A stretch of DNA of 42,451 bases, taken from the NCBI GenBank assembly GCA_028716905.1, contig JAQUOX010000003.1, positions 1 to 42,451 on the forward strand, read 5' to 3'. The notes beneath the pieces were generated by a model. The model had not been told where the DNA came from and did no database searches. It saw only the letters and a list, made by a program, of their open reading frames with translations. The position numbers and the translations under genes are program-made. Shown here piece by piece: positions 32,341-41,106 of this stretch. Position 1 is the stretch's first letter; each line of letters starts with the position of its first letter. The stretch is from Minisyncoccota bacterium. Its GTDB lineage: Bacteria > Patescibacteriota > Minisyncoccia > Minisyncoccales > Minisyncoccaceae.

Positions 32341-34128
32341 TTATTTCACTATCCAGCCCGCAATCAAGCTTTCTGGGCAAGCGTTGATGCTGGTCACCGG
32401 ATCGGTGATGGTTACAAAAGAGATATCCGCCCTTTTGAATTTTTTAAGGCTTTTTTTGAGCTGTTCGGCCTGCTCCGGGTTGTCGCCGTGAGCGATAACA
32501 GCTCTGATTCTTTTTCCTTTTTTAACTTCTTTGCTGGTGTGGCGGTCTATTTTTTTGAAAAGAATATCGGCGAAATCTTTGGTCCGCACTTTTCCGGCGG
32601 GCGTCATTCTCCCGTCCTTCATCTGGGTTAAAAGAAACTCTTTTTCTTCTTTTCTTTTGAACCAGCGGTCGCCGAAAGAATCTTTTTTCCACCACTGGGA
32701 GTTTTCCAAAACGGCGTAAACGTTGACCTTGGGCACGATGTTTTCCAGGCTTGATTTTATCTCCCGGACGCCCCGGTGCTCTTTTATCAGCTCAATCGCT
32801 TCCAGGATTAACAGGGATTGTCCGGCGCTGATGTTTTTGGAATCAATTACAAAAACTCTTTCCAGTTCTTCCCGGGAGAGCAGGTTTTTTGCCTTAAGGG
32901 CGGAGCGATAATTGTCCGAAAGTTTTGAGCTGGAAACAATACATAAAACGTGCTCAAAGTTTCTTAATTGGTTTTTGTAGGCCTCAAAGAAAAATTCGGG
33001 AGCGATGGATTCGACTTTCGGTTTTTGGGTCAGTCCCTGCTTCTTGGCTTCTTTGATTTTTTCGCAAATCGTGTTGCCGGCCAGGCCTTCCCCTCCGGGC
33101 CAGCTGATTTTAAAGGGAACGACTTCAATATTATAATGATTGATTATCTTTGAAGTCAGGCCGGCTCTTTCGTCAATAACCAGGCCGATGGAAACGCTTT
33201 CAATGGATTTTTCCCCGGCCACCTCTCTGGCCATGTCCTGAATTTTCAGGTTTTCAATGTCGCCCAACTCTTTCACCGCATCTCTTACTTCATACGGGTT
33301 GTCGGTGTGAATGTGTATTTTGGTCCTCTCCCCTATCTGAATAATATCCAGACAGTCGCCCAGATACTTGAGTCTGTCTTTGATGCTTTTCTCCGGCTCT
33401 TCCACGTTTTTAATCAAGGCCACCACTTCATAACGGTTGGAGATTATTTGAATAAATCTTTTGGACGCTGCTTCTTCCTTTTCCAAAGCAAATGCTTTGG
33501 GCGAAGAAAGGTCTCCTTGTTCTTTTAAGATATCCAGATAGGTTTCCAAAATCATCAAAAAGCCGAGGCCGCCCGCATCGACTACCCCGGCTTTTTTCAG
33601 CAATTCCATTTTGTTGGGAGTTTCTTTTAAGGCCTCATCGGCTTTTTCCAGGGCTTTGTAGAAGATTTTTACAATGTCTTTTTCGCTCTTTGATTCTTCT
33701 TCAAAGGTCAGGGCAAAGGCCTCAATAACGTCCAAAATGGTTCCTTCTCTGGGGTTCTGGATGGAATCTTTCGCCCTTTCCGTGCCTTTTCTGAAAGCCA
33801 GAGCCATTTTCTCCGCGTCAACGGATTTTTCTTTACCCAAGGCAGGGAAAAACCCGGCCAAAAAACCGGTATAAATAATGCCGGCATTGCCCTGGGCGCC
33901 GGTCAAAGCGCCCTCCAGAACCGCATCAGACAGCTCTTCAATGGAAGAGAAATCTTTTTCTTCTATCTGCTCTTTGATGCCCTTGAGCGTGGCGCTTAAA
34001 TTATTGCCCGTGTCCTGGTCGGGTACGGGAAAAACATTAATCTTGTTTATCTGTTCCTTGTCTCTCTCTATCCTTTCGCAGGAAAAGAGTATCATTTTTT
34101 TCAGTTCGTTTTGGGTTACTTCTTGCAT
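32341..34128 (-). CDS. Fatty acid kinase FakA-like (DhaL/DAK2) protein fused to a C-terminal degenerate DegV domain
   Basis: INVFPVPDQDTGNNLSATLKG, GALTGAQGNAGIIYTG, VDAGGLGFL; FakA middle/C region (KIHIHTDNPYEVRDAVKELGDIENLKIQDM); then DegV fold from IGLVIDERAGLTSKI to the C-terminus. Confidence 0.85.
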   Translation of the reverse strand: MQEVTQNELKKMILFSCERIERDKEQINKINVFPVPDQDTGNNLSATLKGIKEQIEEKDFSSIEELSDAVLEGALTGAQGNAGIIYTGFLAGFFPALGKEKSVDAEKMALAFRKGTERAKDSIQNPREGTILDVIEAFALTFEEESKSEKDIVKIFYKALEKADEALKETPNKMELLKKAGVVDAGGLGFLMILETYLDILKEQGDLSSPKAFALEKEEAASKRFIQIISNRYEVVALIKNVEEPEKSIKDRLKYLGDCLDIIQIGERTKIHIHTDNPYEVRDAVKELGDIENLKIQDMAREVAGEKSIESVSIGLVIDERAGLTSKIINHYNIEVVPFKISWPGGEGLAGNTICEKIKEAKKQGLTQKPKVESIAPEFFFEAYKNQLRNFEHVLCIVSSSKLSDNYRSALKAKNLLSREELERVFVIDSKNISAGQSLLILEAIELIKEHRGVREIKSSLENIVPKVNVYAVLENSQWWKKDSFGDRWFKRKEEKEFLLTQMKDGRMTPAGKVRTKDFADILFKKIDRHTSKEVKKGKRIRAVIAHGDNPEQAEQLKKSLKKFKRADISFVTITDPVTSINACPESLIAGWIVK

Positions 34129-34168
34129 AAAGAAAAAAGAAATACGGGATATTTCTTTGATAACATGT

Positions 34169-34831
34169 TTATTTTATCTTTTTCTCCAGGCCGTCAAGGA
34201 TTTTTTTGGCAAAATCCTTTCCTCCCAGGCCGAAAGCCAGGCCGAAGACTAGGACGATGAAAGCCACAAAGCCGATGAATATGGTCAAAATCAAATCAGG
34301 CACTATTTTTAACTGGTAAAGAATGGCCAGGCCGGCCAAAATCCAGGCCACTGAAGAAATGATGTCGCCCAAGATGCTTGAGTAGGCTATTTTTTCGTTT
34401 TCCATGCTGGCCAGCAGTATTTTTTTGGAAAAATCGGCCAAAAATACGGTAAAAATGAAAATGATTATGGCAATGAAGATGTTGGGGAAATAATCAATGA
34501 TTTTTTGGATAAAAGCATTGAATTGCTCCAGGCCCAGAATGTCAAAAGAAATGGTCAGGAAAAGAAGAATAAAGAATACGTTGACGAGTTCGCTGAAAAA
34601 GCCGGAAATGTTGATTTGAGTGTTATAGCGAGTAAAAAATTCTTCCCAGCCCAGGGATTTCAGCATTTGGTTCAAGCGGAGTTTTTTTAAAAGTTCGGCC
34701 GCGCCTTCTTTAATTTTGTTGGCGACAAGCACCCCGACCAGGAAAACTAAAAAAGCCCAAATCAAGTTTGGCAGGTTAAGAATCGCGTTTTCCGTAAAAA
34801 TACTTAATATGTCCTGCATAATTTTATGCAT
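34169..34831 (-). CDS. Mechanosensitive-channel-like conserved TM helix protein
   Basis: Multiple TM segments; LPNLIWAFLVFLVGVLVANKIKEGAAELLKKL...FIVLVFGLAFGLGGKDFAKKILDGL typical of MscS-type TM-helix proteins. Confidence 0.65.
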   Translation of the reverse strand: MHKIMQDILSIFTENAILNLPNLIWAFLVFLVGVLVANKIKEGAAELLKKLRLNQMLKSLGWEEFFTRYNTQINISGFFSELVNVFFILLFLTISFDILGLEQFNAFIQKIIDYFPNIFIAIIIFIFTVFLADFSKKILLASMENEKIAYSSILGDIISSVAWILAGLAILYQLKIVPDLILTIFIGFVAFIVLVFGLAFGLGGKDFAKKILDGLEKKIK

Positions 34832-34854
34832 TATTCTTACGGATTTATTCTACC

Positions 34855-35415
34855 CTACCATTTGGCATTGTGCAAGCCCAAATTATACCCAATTCTGTTA
34901 AAAACAAGATGAATGAAAAATGTCAAGGCAAGAAGCCAGAGCCAAAACTTAAGGTCCAGGTGAAGCAGGGGCTGAAGCACCACAAAACTGCCTATTACAT
35001 AGTTTGTCTGGTCAAAAGGAACGAATTTGGCTCCTGGCTTCAGTTTTAGGCGTCTTTTAATAAAAGCAAAGGCCAAATCACCGAAAATAATGCCAATTGA
35101 TAGTAAAAATCCCAATAAAAAGCCATTTATTTGGTTATATGCATAAAAACCGATGGTTTCGTAATGGTTAAGACCAAGAAAGCTATGTATCCAGATGAAT
35201 GCAGGCATTAATAAGGTACAGATAATGATTTCAGAAACAATGCCCCGCCATGTTTTATGGTCGCCCAGGACAGGGATATCGTTTAGTTTCATTCCCCGGT
35301 CAACAGGTTTGGCCAGTCCTTTAAATATGTTTATTTTATACGCCAAGGGCGGTGAAGCATTGGCAAGATATGCTGGTCCGAAGAAATATATGCAGGATAA
35401 TAAATAATAAAGCAT
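34855..35415 (-). CDS. CDP-archaeol synthase (CarS)-like CDP-lipid synthase
   Basis: FFGPAYLANASPPLAYKI, PVDRGMKLNDIPVLGDHKTWRGI, GDLAFAFIKRRLKLKPGAKFVPFDQTNYVIGS. Confidence 0.78.
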   Translation of the reverse strand: MLYYLLSCIYFFGPAYLANASPPLAYKINIFKGLAKPVDRGMKLNDIPVLGDHKTWRGIVSEIIICTLLMPAFIWIHSFLGLNHYETIGFYAYNQINGFLLGFLLSIGIIFGDLAFAFIKRRLKLKPGAKFVPFDQTNYVIGSFVVLQPLLHLDLKFWLWLLALTFFIHLVFNRIGYNLGLHNAKW

Positions 35416-35419
35416 AAAT

Positions 35420-36019
35420 CTATTTTATTATTCTCGGCTCAATGCCCTGGCGCAGTCTTTTAATGTTTTCCCGGTGCGCCCACCATATTAATAATATATA
35501 TATGAAAGCAAGGACAAGATAGGCAACAGACCCTGTTTTGAACCAGAACAATAGGGGCAGAAACAAGACAACAATCAAATTAGTCAGGCTCATTATTTTT
35601 AAAACAAACAAAGTAAGGGCCCAGGAAGCCAAAAATATTAAGGAATATTTAAATCCCAAGATCATGAAAAGCGTTGCCGCAACAGTGGCCACGCCTTTTC
35701 CTCCCTTGAACTTGAGCCAAATCGGGAAAATATGGCCAAGCACGGGAGAGATTGAGACCAGAGCCATTTGCCAGTCCTGGGCCAGGTATCGGCTGGCTAT
35801 ATATATAGGTATAATGGCCTTAAGGATATCAAGGATTCCGACCAGAACCCCGTATTTAAGGCCAAGGGTTCTGCCAACGTTTGTTCCGCCAATATTACCA
35901 CTCCCCTTTTTTCTGATGTCTATTTTTTTAATTTTGGCAATCAAATAGCCGAAAGGTATGGAACCTGATAAATATCCTGCAATAACGAAGAAGATTAATA
36001 AAAGTGTTTGATTTTGCAT
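35420..36019 (-). CDS. plsY: Glycerol-3-phosphate acyltransferase PlsY
   Basis: GYLSGSIPFGYLIAKIKKIDIRKKGSGNIGGTNVGRTLG, GHIFPIWLKFKGGKGVATVAA: canonical PlsY motifs. Confidence 0.92.
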   Translation of the reverse strand: MQNQTLLLIFFVIAGYLSGSIPFGYLIAKIKKIDIRKKGSGNIGGTNVGRTLGLKYGVLVGILDILKAIIPIYIASRYLAQDWQMALVSISPVLGHIFPIWLKFKGGKGVATVAATLFMILGFKYSLIFLASWALTLFVLKIMSLTNLIVVLFLPLLFWFKTGSVAYLVLAFIYILLIWWAHRENIKRLRQGIEPRIIK

Positions 36020-36043
36020 ATGTGTATAATTATTTTAATCCTG

Positions 36044-36114
36044 TGGGCTTGATGAGAGTCGAACTCATATTGCTACTGTGTGAAAGTAGTATTCTGCCGC
36101 TGAAATACAAGCCC
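36044..36114 (-). tRNA. tRNA-Val(CAC)
   Basis: GGGCTTG...CAAGCCCA acceptor, CTACT-TTCACAC-AGTAG, ATGAG-TTCGACT-CTCAT; no encoded CCA. Confidence 0.85.
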
Positions 36115-36118
36115 TATG

Positions 36119-36134
36119 TGTTTCACGTGAAACT
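36119..36134. promoter_or_regulatory. parS: parS-like ParB binding site
   Basis: TGTTTCACGTGAAACT, 15/16 match to the palindrome TGTTTCACGTGAAACA. Confidence 0.75.
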
Positions 36135-36138
36135 TTTG

Positions 36139-36209
36139 TCGGGATGCTGGGAATTGAACCCAGATGACAGACTCCCGAAGCCTGCATAATGCCGTTATAT
36201 CACATCCCG
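36139..36209 (-). tRNA. tRNA-Pro(CGG)
   Basis: CGGGATG...CATCCCGA acceptor (C1-G72), CAGGC-TTCGGGA-GTCTG, CTGGG-TTCAATT-CCCAG. Confidence 0.85.
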
Positions 36210-36219
36210 AAATTGTTTT

Positions 36220-36294
36220 GGCCGGATTCGTGTCCGGATTCTGTCCGCATTGGCCGGATTCTGTCCGCATTCGTGATTCCGGCCAATCCGGACA
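36220..36294. repeat. Cluster of short direct and inverted repeats between tRNA genes
   Basis: CCGGATTCTGTCCGCATT twice (36234-36251, 36254-36271); GGCCGGATTC twice; TGTCCGGATT (36231-36240) inverted as AATCCGGACA (36285-36294). Confidence 0.75.
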
Positions 36295-36298
36295 TTTG

Positions 36299-36369
36299 TG
36301 GACCTGACGAGAATCGAACTCATATCTCTACTATGCGAAAGTAGTGTTCTGCCATTAAACTACAGGCCC
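36299..36369 (-). tRNA. tRNA-Ala(CGC)
   Basis: GGGCCTG...CAGGTCCA acceptor with G3-U70, CTACT-TTCGCAT-AGTAG, ATGAG-TTCGATT-CTCGT. Confidence 0.87.
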
Positions 36370-36372
36370 GGG

Positions 36373-36388
36373 TGTTTCACGTGAAACA
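36373..36388. promoter_or_regulatory. parS: parS ParB binding site
   Basis: TGTTTCACGTGAAACA, perfect 16-bp palindrome (18 bp counting flanking G/C). Confidence 0.85.
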
Positions 36389-37879
36389 CTATGTCACCCA
36401 ATATCTTTCTTTTGTCATTTGGTCTTGCTTTGTCTCAATTTTATCAATCTCTTTTTTGGCTTTTTGCGTTAGCTTAAGCAAATCCTTGTCCTTTAACTTG
36501 CTTAATTCCATCAGCTTGTCAGTTAAGTGCTTTTTTGTGTTGTTTTTCGGGTTTTTTAGCACTTCTTCCAGTAAAATGTCAAGTAATTGGCCGATCTTGG
36601 GCCCGGGCTCTGTTTTTAATATCTGCATGATGTCATTCCCGTTGATTTTAAGCATTTTAACCGAAATCGGGTCTTGGGAAACTTTTTCAATCATGTATTT
36701 CAAGTGCCTCAGTTTGTACGGTTCGGCTTTGGGGCATCCTGACCCGATTCTGTCCGCCATTCTTAATTGCAAAAGGTCTTCCATGTTTTCAATGCCGGCT
36801 TTTCTTACCAATCTTCTGACAGAAGACTCTCCCACTTCGTCTACGTTGTAATAAAAGAGGTGGTATCTTACCAGATTTACTATCTTGTCAATGTCTTTTT
36901 TGGGGAATTTCAGGCGATTGAGCATTTTTTCAGCCATTTTTGCCCCAACCATTTCATGATTGTAAAAGGTGGCGTTTTCGCCCGTTCCTTTCTTGGTTGT
37001 TGGTTTCCCGATGTCGTGAAGCAGGGCAGCCATTCTTACGTGGGAATCAAGGCCTTTTTTGGCCGCATAATTCAGGCATTCCAAATTATGTCTATAGCAG
37101 TCATAAACATGGTGCTTGTTTTGTTTTACGCCAAAACCCTTTTCCAGCTCAGGCATAATGTGACTCAATAGCCCTGTTTTCCTTAATGTTTCAATGCCCT
37201 GGGCTGCATTTTCGCTCATGATTATCTTGATTAATTCGTCCCTGATTCTTTCTTTTGACGATTTTTCCAGCAAATAGCTGTATTTGATTATGGCTTTTTC
37301 GGTATTTTCCTCTATTTTCCAGCCCTTTCCCAGGGTGTTTTCAAACCTGACAGCTCTCATCATTCTCAAGAAGTCCTCTGAAAACCTTTCTTCCGGCTTT
37401 CCCACTGTTCTGATAACTTTATTTTTAATGTCTTTTAAGCCAAAGAACAGGTCGATTATTTCAAATTCTTCCTTGCCCAGAGGGCTGATGGCAATGGCAT
37501 TAATGGTAAAATCCCTTCTTTTCAAATCTTCCTCAATGTGCCTGGACCAGACAACTTTGTCCGGGTGGCGATAGTCGGAATAGGTTGATTCCGAGCGATA
37601 AGTGGTTATTTCCACAACATTGTTTTCGGGAAAAACCACGCCCACCGTACCAAAATCGTTTTCGTAAAAGGTTTTGATGTTTTGGAACTTGAAAACGGCC
37701 TGGGTCTGTTCGGGCCTGGCATTGGTGGCAATGTCCCAGTCAGAGGGCTCTTTGCTCATGAATAAATCTCTGGTGCAGCCGCCGACAATATACGCTTCAA
37801 AGCCCTTTTCCTTCATTTTCTCCAGAGCGAAAAGCGCGTAGTCCGGAATATTGAATTTCAGCTTTTTCGTTTGTTTCAT
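36389..37879 (-). CDS. cca: CCA tRNA nucleotidyltransferase with HD domain
   Basis: AYIVGGCTRDLFMSKEPSDWDIATNARPEQ, RRDFTINAIAI, HD region ALLHDIGKP. Confidence 0.9.
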   Translation of the reverse strand: MKQTKKLKFNIPDYALFALEKMKEKGFEAYIVGGCTRDLFMSKEPSDWDIATNARPEQTQAVFKFQNIKTFYENDFGTVGVVFPENNVVEITTYRSESTYSDYRHPDKVVWSRHIEEDLKRRDFTINAIAISPLGKEEFEIIDLFFGLKDIKNKVIRTVGKPEERFSEDFLRMMRAVRFENTLGKGWKIEENTEKAIIKYSYLLEKSSKERIRDELIKIIMSENAAQGIETLRKTGLLSHIMPELEKGFGVKQNKHHVYDCYRHNLECLNYAAKKGLDSHVRMAALLHDIGKPTTKKGTGENATFYNHEMVGAKMAEKMLNRLKFPKKDIDKIVNLVRYHLFYYNVDEVGESSVRRLVRKAGIENMEDLLQLRMADRIGSGCPKAEPYKLRHLKYMIEKVSQDPISVKMLKINGNDIMQILKTEPGPKIGQLLDILLEEVLKNPKNNTKKHLTDKLMELSKLKDKDLLKLTQKAKKEIDKIETKQDQMTKERYWVT

Positions 37880-37910
37880 TTCCCCTGTATTTTATCTTAA
37901 AATCAATCTC

Positions 37911-37939
37911 TTGACAACTCCTCTTTTTGGGAATAGAAT
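37911..37939 (+). promoter_or_regulatory. Sigma70-type promoter for nusA
   Basis: TTGACA-N17-TAGAAT. Confidence 0.65.
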
Positions 37940-38014
37940 AAAAACACAAAGGTATGATTTCAAAAATGTCGGATTGATTCCGGCTTTTTTATAACAATAA
38001 CGAGCAAACGAATT

Positions 38015-39235
38015 ATGGACATGCAGGGATTTTTATCAGCCATCAGCCAACTGGCGGAAGAAAAAGGCCTTTCGCAAGAAAAGGTTTTTGAAACCGTGGA
38101 GCACGCGCTGGCTTCGGCTTACAAAAAAGAATACGGCAAGAAAGGGCAGATTATTAAGGCGAAAATAAATCCCAAGACCGGAGAAACCGATTTTTGGAGA
38201 GAAAAAATAGTGGTTGACGACGCTACGGTCTACATCCCCGAGAAAACGGAAAACGAAGAAGAGGAAGAGCTGAAAGTCAAGGACAGCTATCGTCCCCTGG
38301 AAGAGGAATTGAACGTTGAAGAGAGCGTTGAAGAAGAGGGGGCGACGAGAAGGATTAAGTACAATCCGGAAAGGCATGTTTTAATTGAAGAAATCAAAAA
38401 AACCAATCCGGAACTGGAGCCGGGACAGGAGTTGATAATTCCTTTGGAGCAGAAAGAGGGGTTTGGCCGGATTGCCGCCCAGACCGCCAAGCAGGTTGTT
38501 TTGCAAAAAATCAGGGAAGCGGAAAAAGAAACGATTTTGGCCGAATATAAGTCAAAAGAAGGGGAAATCGTTTCGGGAATCGTCCAGAGAATCGAGGGCG
38601 TCAACGTTTATTTTGATATTGGCAAGAGCCTGGGAATATTGCCCAAAGAAGAACAAATCAGGGGCGAATTTTACAAAGAAGGACAGAGACTGAAACTTTA
38701 TGTTTTGAAGGTGGATACTACGCCCAAGGGCCCGATTATCATCCTTTCCCGGGCTTATCCCAAATTGATATCCAAACTTTTCGAACTGGAGGTTCCAGAA
38801 ATCGGCTCTGGCCAGATAGAAATCAAATCAATCGCCAGAGAGCCGGGCTCAAGAACCAAAATAGCCGTTGTTTCTCTGGCCGAAGGCGTTGACCCTATCG
38901 GCGCCATGGTGGGACAGAGGGGAGTGAGGGTGGCGGCAGTGATTTCCGAACTGGGCGGGGAGAAAATCGACGTTATTGAGTATTCCGACGACCCGGTAAA
39001 GTATATTACCAATTCATTGTCTCCGGCCAAGGTGATTGATGTTAAAATAATGCCCAAGAATACGGCTCTGGTCATTGTTCCGGCCGACCAGCTGTCTTTG
39101 GCCATCGGCAAAGAGGGTCAAAACGTAAGATTGTCGGCCAAGCTGACCGGGTGGAAGATTGACGTCAAGAGCGACGAGCAATTGAAAGAAGAGGAAGAAG
39201 AGTTGGATATTGACGAAGAAGAGGATAAAGAATAA
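38015..39235 (+). CDS. nusA: Transcription termination/antitermination factor NusA
   Basis: NusA N-terminal domain, S1 (GEIVSGIVQRIEGVNVYFDIG), KH (DPIGAMVGQRGVRVAAVISELGGEKIDVIEYSDDP; LAIGKEGQNVRLSAKLTGWKIDV). Confidence 0.95.
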   Translation: MDMQGFLSAISQLAEEKGLSQEKVFETVEHALASAYKKEYGKKGQIIKAKINPKTGETDFWREKIVVDDATVYIPEKTENEEEEELKVKDSYRPLEEELNVEESVEEEGATRRIKYNPERHVLIEEIKKTNPELEPGQELIIPLEQKEGFGRIAAQTAKQVVLQKIREAEKETILAEYKSKEGEIVSGIVQRIEGVNVYFDIGKSLGILPKEEQIRGEFYKEGQRLKLYVLKVDTTPKGPIIILSRAYPKLISKLFELEVPEIGSGQIEIKSIAREPGSRTKIAVVSLAEGVDPIGAMVGQRGVRVAAVISELGGEKIDVIEYSDDPVKYITNSLSPAKVIDVKIMPKNTALVIVPADQLSLAIGKEGQNVRLSAKLTGWKIDVKSDEQLKEEEEELDIDEEEDKE

Positions 39236-39242
39236 GCGCAAC

Positions 39243-40451
39243 ATGAAAAGCGAAATAAAGGAGATTTCTCCGACCAAAAAAATCATTGAAATAGAGATTC
39301 CGGCCGAAGAATTTGATGCTTTTTGCCAAGAGGCCCTGAAAGAGTTAATAAAAGAGCTGGAATTTCCGGGATTCAGAAAGGGCATGGTTCCGGAATCGAT
39401 AGCCAAAGAAAAAATCAACGAAAATCATATCTTGTCTTATGCCGCTGAAACGGCCATCAACCGGGGCTGGACCGATTTTCTCAAACAAACGGATTTGGAA
39501 ATCGTTTCCCAGCCCATAATAAACATTCTTAAAATGGCCAAAGGCAACCCTTTCGTTTTTTCGGCCGAAGCGGAAGTTTTAAAGGAAATCAAACTGCCTG
39601 ACATCAAGGCCGTTGCCAAAAGCATTAAAAAAGAAGAGGCAAACGTGGAAGCGAAAGACGTGGATGAAGCCATTCATTGGCTTCGGCAATCAAGGGCCAA
39701 ATTGGAAGACAAGGAAGGTGCGGCTGAGAAAGGGGATTTTGCGGAAATAACCCTGGATAACAAGAACAAGGACGGGTTTATTCTGGGCAAAGGGCATCAT
39801 GTTAAAAATTTGGAAGAGAACTTGCTGGGAATGGAGAAAAACCAGGAAAAAGAGTTTGATTCAGAAGGAGGCAAGATAAAAGTAAGGCTGGATTCTTTGA
39901 AAAAAGTCCAGTTGCCGGAAATTAACGACGAGTGGGCAAAGACCCTGGGCGATTTCCAGAACCTTGAGGCTCTGCGAAAAAGCGCCGAAGAGGGGATAAG
40001 GCAGGAAAAAGACATTGCCTTAAGGCAAAAGAAAAGAATGGAGCTTTTGGAGAAGATCGGGGCCAAAACAAAGGTTGAAATACCGGAAACATTGATTAAA
40101 AAAGAGATTGAGGGTATGATGGACAACCTTAAAGCCAGGATAAAGAGGGAATTGGGCATCGGTTTTGAAGATTATCTGGCCCAGGTCAAGAAAACGCAGG
40201 ACCAGGTCAGCAAGGAATTCGAGAAAATGGCCGAAGAAAGGATAAGAAATTTCCTGATTATAAGGCAAATCATAAAAGACGAAAAAATAGAGGCCACGGA
40301 AGAGGAAATAAGCGAAAGAATCAAGGAAATACTCAAAGATTATCCCGATTCCGAGCAGGCCAAGAAGGAAATTGACTTAAATAAGGTTAAACCATATATT
40401 GAAGACGAGGTTAAAACGGAAAAAGCTTTTAATCTCTTCGGCTTTAATTAA
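39243..40451 (+). CDS. tig: Trigger factor
   Basis: Ribosome-binding signature [15 protein letters not shown], PPIase and C-terminal regions; start re-assigned to MKSEIKEIS. Confidence 0.88.
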   Translation: MKSEIKEISPTKKIIEIEIPAEEFDAFCQEALKELIKELEFPGFRKGMVPESIAKEKINENHILSYAAETAINRGWTDFLKQTDLEIVSQPIINILKMAKGNPFVFSAEAEVLKEIKLPDIKAVAKSIKKEEANVEAKDVDEAIHWLRQSRAKLEDKEGAAEKGDFAEITLDNKNKDGFILGKGHHVKNLEENLLGMEKNQEKEFDSEGGKIKVRLDSLKKVQLPEINDEWAKTLGDFQNLEALRKSAEEGIRQEKDIALRQKKRMELLEKIGAKTKVEIPETLIKKEIEGMMDNLKARIKRELGIGFEDYLAQVKKTQDQVSKEFEKMAEERIRNFLIIRQIIKDEKIEATEEEISERIKEILKDYPDSEQAKKEIDLNKVKPYIEDEVKTEKAFNLFGFN

Positions 40452-40465
40452 TAATTCAAACAAAC

Positions 40466-41050
40466 ATGAACTTGATACCAACGGTAATTGAAAAATCGCA
40501 GTATGGGGAAAGGGCTTATGACATCTATTCCCGGCTATTGAAAGAAAGGATTATCCTTTTGGCCGGGGTTTTTGACGACAATATAGCCAATTCCATCGTT
40601 GCCCAGCTGTTGTTTCTGGCCTCCAAAGACCCGAAAAAGGACATTCAGCTGTATATCAACAGCCCGGGCGGGTCGGTGACAGCCGGTTTGGCCATTTACG
40701 ACACCATGCAGTACATAAAACCGGACGTTTCCACTGTTTCCATAGGCATGTCGGCCTCAATGGGCGCCCTGATACTGTCTGCCGGAGCCAAGGGCAAGCG
40801 CTATTCTCTGCCCAATTCCGAGATTTTGCTCCATCAAGTGGCCGGAGGAGCAAGGGGCCAGGCCACGGAAATAGAGATTACGGCCAAGCAGATACTGAAA
40901 ATCAAAGAAACTCTTAACAAAATATTGGCCAAGCATACCGGCCAGCCGTTATCCAAGATTTCCAAGGATACGGACAGGGATTTTTATCTCACCGCCCCGG
41001 AAGCGAAGGAATACGGAATCATTGATGAGGTGCTCGGAGGGAAAAAATAG
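40466..41050 (+). CDS. clpP: ATP-dependent Clp protease proteolytic subunit
   Basis: [64 protein letters not shown]. Confidence 0.96.
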   Translation: MNLIPTVIEKSQYGERAYDIYSRLLKERIILLAGVFDDNIANSIVAQLLFLASKDPKKDIQLYINSPGGSVTAGLAIYDTMQYIKPDVSTVSIGMSASMGALILSAGAKGKRYSLPNSEILLHQVAGGARGQATEIEITAKQILKIKETLNKILAKHTGQPLSKISKDTDRDFYLTAPEAKEYGIIDEVLGGKK

Positions 41051-41069
41051 GGGACAGCCCCTGTTTTTT
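41049..41069 (+). terminator. Rho-independent terminator of clpP
   Basis: AGGGG-ACAG-CCCCT followed by GTTTTTT. Confidence 0.65.
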
Positions 41070-41070
41070 C

Positions 41071-41100
41071 TTGACAAGAATTTAGACCATAGGGTATAAT
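41071..41100 (+). promoter_or_regulatory. Consensus sigma70 promoter
   Basis: TTGACA-N18-TATAAT. Confidence 0.8.
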
Positions 41101-41106
41101 GGATTA

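Noticed and set aside
36210-36298. Repeat island considered as CRISPR or integron attC
   Set aside because: Repeats are 18 bp with only 2 bp between copies; no spacers, no integrase nearby.
36119-36388. Palindromes considered as simple transcription-factor operators or terminators
   Set aside because: Sequence matches the ParB parS consensus closely and no T-tract follows; kept as parS.
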